Source of the DNA: an uncultured Flavobacteriaceae bacterium
GTDB taxonomy: Bacteria; Bacteroidota; Bacteroidia; Flavobacteriales; Flavobacteriaceae
Direction of reading: 5' to 3'
NCBI GenBank assembly: GCA_913051755.1
Contig: CAJXBR010000010.1
Coordinates: forward strand, 1-27,539
DNA: 27,539 bases
Below, piece after piece: positions 25,711 to 27,539 of the stretch; positions within the stretch are counted from its first letter, which is position 1, and each line of letters begins with the position of its first letter. Both the position numbers and the translations under genes were made by a program. The notes below the pieces were generated by a model. It worked only from the letters and a program-made list of their open reading frames with translations, was not told where the DNA came from and ran no database searches.

Positions 25711-25740
25711 AAAAACGCACTGCTAACAGTGCGTTTTTTT
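25711..25740. terminator. Bidirectional intrinsic terminator between dnaK and the men operon
   Basis: A perfect stem, AAAAACGCACTG (25711-25722) pairing with CAGTGCGTTTTT, with a 4-nt loop CTAA. It has an eight-pair core (ACGCACTG) flanked by A and T runs, so it reads as stem plus U-tract on both strands. In the minus direction it sits about 30 nt after the dnaK stop, where termination is expected. It is the only strong intrinsic terminator I found in the window. Confidence 0.85.
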
Positions 25741-25768
25741 ATGTTACACGAATAAGAAATACAAAGTG

Positions 25769-27539
25769 TTACTTCACTTCTTCGAAGTCAACATCCTCAA
25801 CATCCTCGTCGTTGGTCTCGCCAGCTGATGCGCCTGCCTCTGCTTGCCCATCTGCAGAAGCCCCCTGATTGGCTTGTGCTTTATACATCTCTTCAGAGGC
25901 ATTTTTCCATGTTTCGTTGATGCTGTCTAATGCAGGGGTTATCGCCTCAACATCCTTTGACTCATAAGCCTTTTTAAGGGCCTCTAAAGCATCCTGAATT
26001 GGCTTTTTCTTATCATCTGACAACTTATCGCCAAACTCTTTCAATTGCTTTTCGGTTTGGAAGATCATTGCATCGGCGTTATTGAGCGTATCTGCTTCCT
26101 CTTTGACTTTCTTATCTGCATCTGCATTCGCCTCTGCCTCTTTTTTCATCTTTTCAATTTCTTCTTCTGTCAAACCTGATGAAGCTTCAATTCGAATATC
26201 TTGTGATTTGTTCGTTGCTTTATCAAGTGCAGTAACTTGAATCAAACCATTGGCATCAATGTCAAAGGTCACTTCAATCTGTGGCGTACCTCTAGGAGCT
26301 GGTGGGATCCCGTCCAAGTGAAATCTACCAATTGTTTTGTTATCAGCAGCCATCGGACGCTCGCCTTGTAAAACATGAATCTCTACAGAGGGTTGATTGT
26401 CAGCAGCTGTTGAAAATACCTGTGACTTTTTAGTAGGAATCGTTGTGTTTGCATCGATAAGCTTCGTGAGAACACCACCCATCGTTTCAATGCCCAAAGA
26501 AAGTGGTGTGACATCTAACAATAATACGTCCTTCACATCTCCTGTCAAAACACCACCCTGAATTGCAGCTCCAACAGCAACAACTTCGTCGGGGTTTACC
26601 CCTTTGGACGGTTTCTTACCAAAGAATTTTTTCACTTCTTCTTGAATCACTGGAATACGGGTTGAACCACCAACCAAGATCACCTCATCAATATCATTTG
26701 TTGACAATCCGGCATCGGAAAGTGCATTTTTAACTGGCTTCATCGAGCGTTTCACCAATTCAGCAGACAACTGTTCAAACTTAGCTCTTGTCAGAGTTTT
26801 TACAAGGTGTTTTGGGCCCGAGGCAGTTGCTGTTACATAAGGAAGGTTGATTTCTGTTTGGGTTGATGACGATAATTCGATTTTAGCTTTTTCAGCTGAT
26901 TCTTTTAATCGTTGAAGTGCCATTGGGTCTTTCCGAAGATCAACATCTTCAATCGACTTAAACTCATCTGCAAGCCAGTCAATAATAACCTCGTCAAAAT
27001 CATCACCACCTAGGTGAGTATCCCCATTGGTAGATAATACCTCAAAAACGCCATCTCCTAGCTCGAGAACTGAAATGTCAAATGTACCACCACCCAGGTC
27101 ATACACCGCTATTTTTTTATCACTACCACCTTTATCAAGGCCATAAGCCAAAGCAGCAGCAGTTGGTTCATTGATAATTCTGTGGACATTCAAACCCGAA
27201 ATTTCCCCTGCTTCTTTAGTAGCTTGACGCTGTGCATCGTTGAAATAGGCAGGCACAGTGATAACAGCATCTGTAACAGTCTGTCCTAGATAATCCTCAG
27301 CTGTTTTCTTCATTTTTTGCAAAATCATTGCCGAAAGCTCTTGAGGAGTGTACAAACGACCATCAATATCAACTCGGGGGGTGTTGTTGTCACCCTTAAC
27401 AACTGAATATGGAACGCGTTTTACTTCTTTGGATGATTCAGAAAACTTGTTACCCATAAATCGTTTGACAGAAGAAATGGTTTTGGTTGGATTGGTCACT
27501 GCTTGTCGCTTTGCTGGATCGCCAACCTTGATTTCACCA
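25769..27539 (-). CDS. dnaK: Chaperone DnaK (Hsp70), N-terminus outside the window
   Basis: The visible 589 residues start at '[20 protein letters not shown]', roughly residue 46 of a normal DnaK, so only the first strand region with 'GIDLGTTNS' is missing. '[16 protein letters not shown]' and '[15 protein letters not shown]' are ATPase signatures, and '[14 protein letters not shown]' is the third Hsp70 signature. The linker '[16 protein letters not shown]' leads into the peptide-binding domain. The C-terminal lid ends in an acidic '[13 protein letters not shown]' tail typical of DnaK. A GTG at 27499 that could be taken for a start is an internal valine. Transcription ends at the hairpin at 25711-25740. 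No grpE or dnaJ is next to it on this side. Confidence 0.98.
   Translation of the reverse strand, partial: GEIKVGDPAKRQAVTNPTKTISSVKRFMGNKFSESSKEVKRVPYSVVKGDNNTPRVDIDGRLYTPQELSAMILQKMKKTAEDYLGQTVTDAVITVPAYFNDAQRQATKEAGEISGLNVHRIINEPTAAALAYGLDKGGSDKKIAVYDLGGGTFDISVLELGDGVFEVLSTNGDTHLGGDDFDEVIIDWLADEFKSIEDVDLRKDPMALQRLKESAEKAKIELSSSTQTEINLPYVTATASGPKHLVKTLTRAKFEQLSAELVKRSMKPVKNALSDAGLSTNDIDEVILVGGSTRIPVIQEEVKKFFGKKPSKGVNPDEVVAVGAAIQGGVLTGDVKDVLLLDVTPLSLGIETMGGVLTKLIDANTTIPTKKSQVFSTAADNQPSVEIHVLQGERPMAADNKTIGRFHLDGIPPAPRGTPQIEVTFDIDANGLIQVTALDKATNKSQDIRIEASSGLTEEEIEKMKKEAEANADADKKVKEEADTLNNADAMIFQTEKQLKEFGDKLSDDKKKPIQDALEALKKAYESKDVEAITPALDSINETWKNASEEMYKAQANQGASADGQAEAGASAGETNDEDVEDVDFEEVK

Noticed and set aside
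25694..25720. Longer thioesterase start at GTG 25720
   Set aside because: The extension lies inside the terminator hairpin; the ATG at 25693 fits the family length.
27497..27499. GTG as the dnaK start
   Set aside because: Conserved DnaK sequence ([13 protein letters not shown]) continues in frame upstream to the window edge, so the codon is an internal valine.
1..27539. CRISPR, insertion sequence, prophage, tRNA or defence genes
   Set aside because: No repeat array, transposase, integrase, cloverleaf or nuclease/toxin module was seen on either strand; the CPBP (Abi-like) protein sits in a metabolic operon and is not evidence of a defence system.

Overview
The window looks like a housekeeping segment of a Bacteroidota chromosome, most likely Flavobacteriales. 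The DNA is AT-rich by eye. Start sites mostly lack strong Shine-Dalgarno sequences. Promoter-like boxes follow the Bacteroidota TAnnTTTG pattern. The outer-membrane receptor carries the carboxypeptidase-like N-terminal domain usual in this phylum. I see no phage genes, transposases, integrases, CRISPR arrays, tRNAs or rRNAs. Coding density is very high: no gap reaches 300 bases, and the largest (1031-1229) is about 200.

Layout. (1) 1-1030, plus strand: the C-terminal tail of dnaX, then a miaE-type tRNA hydroxylase. (2) 8042 down to 1230, minus strand: a tightly packed eight-gene unit, pyrR-pyrB-STAS-like protein-rnz-pdxH-sixA-like-ppk1-ppx, mostly joined by 1-8 nt overlaps. It links pyrimidine synthesis, tRNA 3' processing, PLP synthesis and polyphosphate turnover. 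(3) 8211-9179, plus: a predicted lipoprotein isoaspartyl peptidase/asparaginase. (4) 11524 down to 9182, minus: a cysteine-synthase-like enzyme followed by an acyl-CoA/ACP:amino-acid C-acyltransferase-like PLP enzyme. I infer that the pair makes cysteate and condenses it with a fatty acid, the first steps to capnine-type sulfonolipids. (5) 11692-15844, plus: prfB with a canonical programmed +1 frameshift, a HAD phosphatase and a TonB-dependent receptor-like protein, joined with almost no spacing. (6) 15846-17687: a 54-aa membrane protein divergent from fumC, then a 59-aa membrane protein at the end of the next operon. (7) 25693 down to 17508, minus: a menaquinone operon in the order hotdog thioesterase-menF-menD-menB-menA-menC-CPBP protease-menE-small membrane protein. 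(8) 25769 to the window end, minus: dnaK without its N-terminus, separated from the men operon by a strong symmetric hairpin terminator.

How the genes work together. The men block encodes nearly the whole route from chorismate to demethylmenaquinone; menH and the final methyltransferase menG/ubiE are not in the window. Ppk1 and Ppx form a synthesis/degradation pair for polyphosphate, with a SixA-like phosphatase immediately upstream. The two PLP enzymes of block 4 are the most biologically distinctive pair here, because sulfonolipids are a Bacteroidota speciality linked to gliding. I found no wholly unknown multi-gene system. The less well described items are the STAS-like protein, the two tiny membrane proteins, and the CPBP protease embedded in the men operon.
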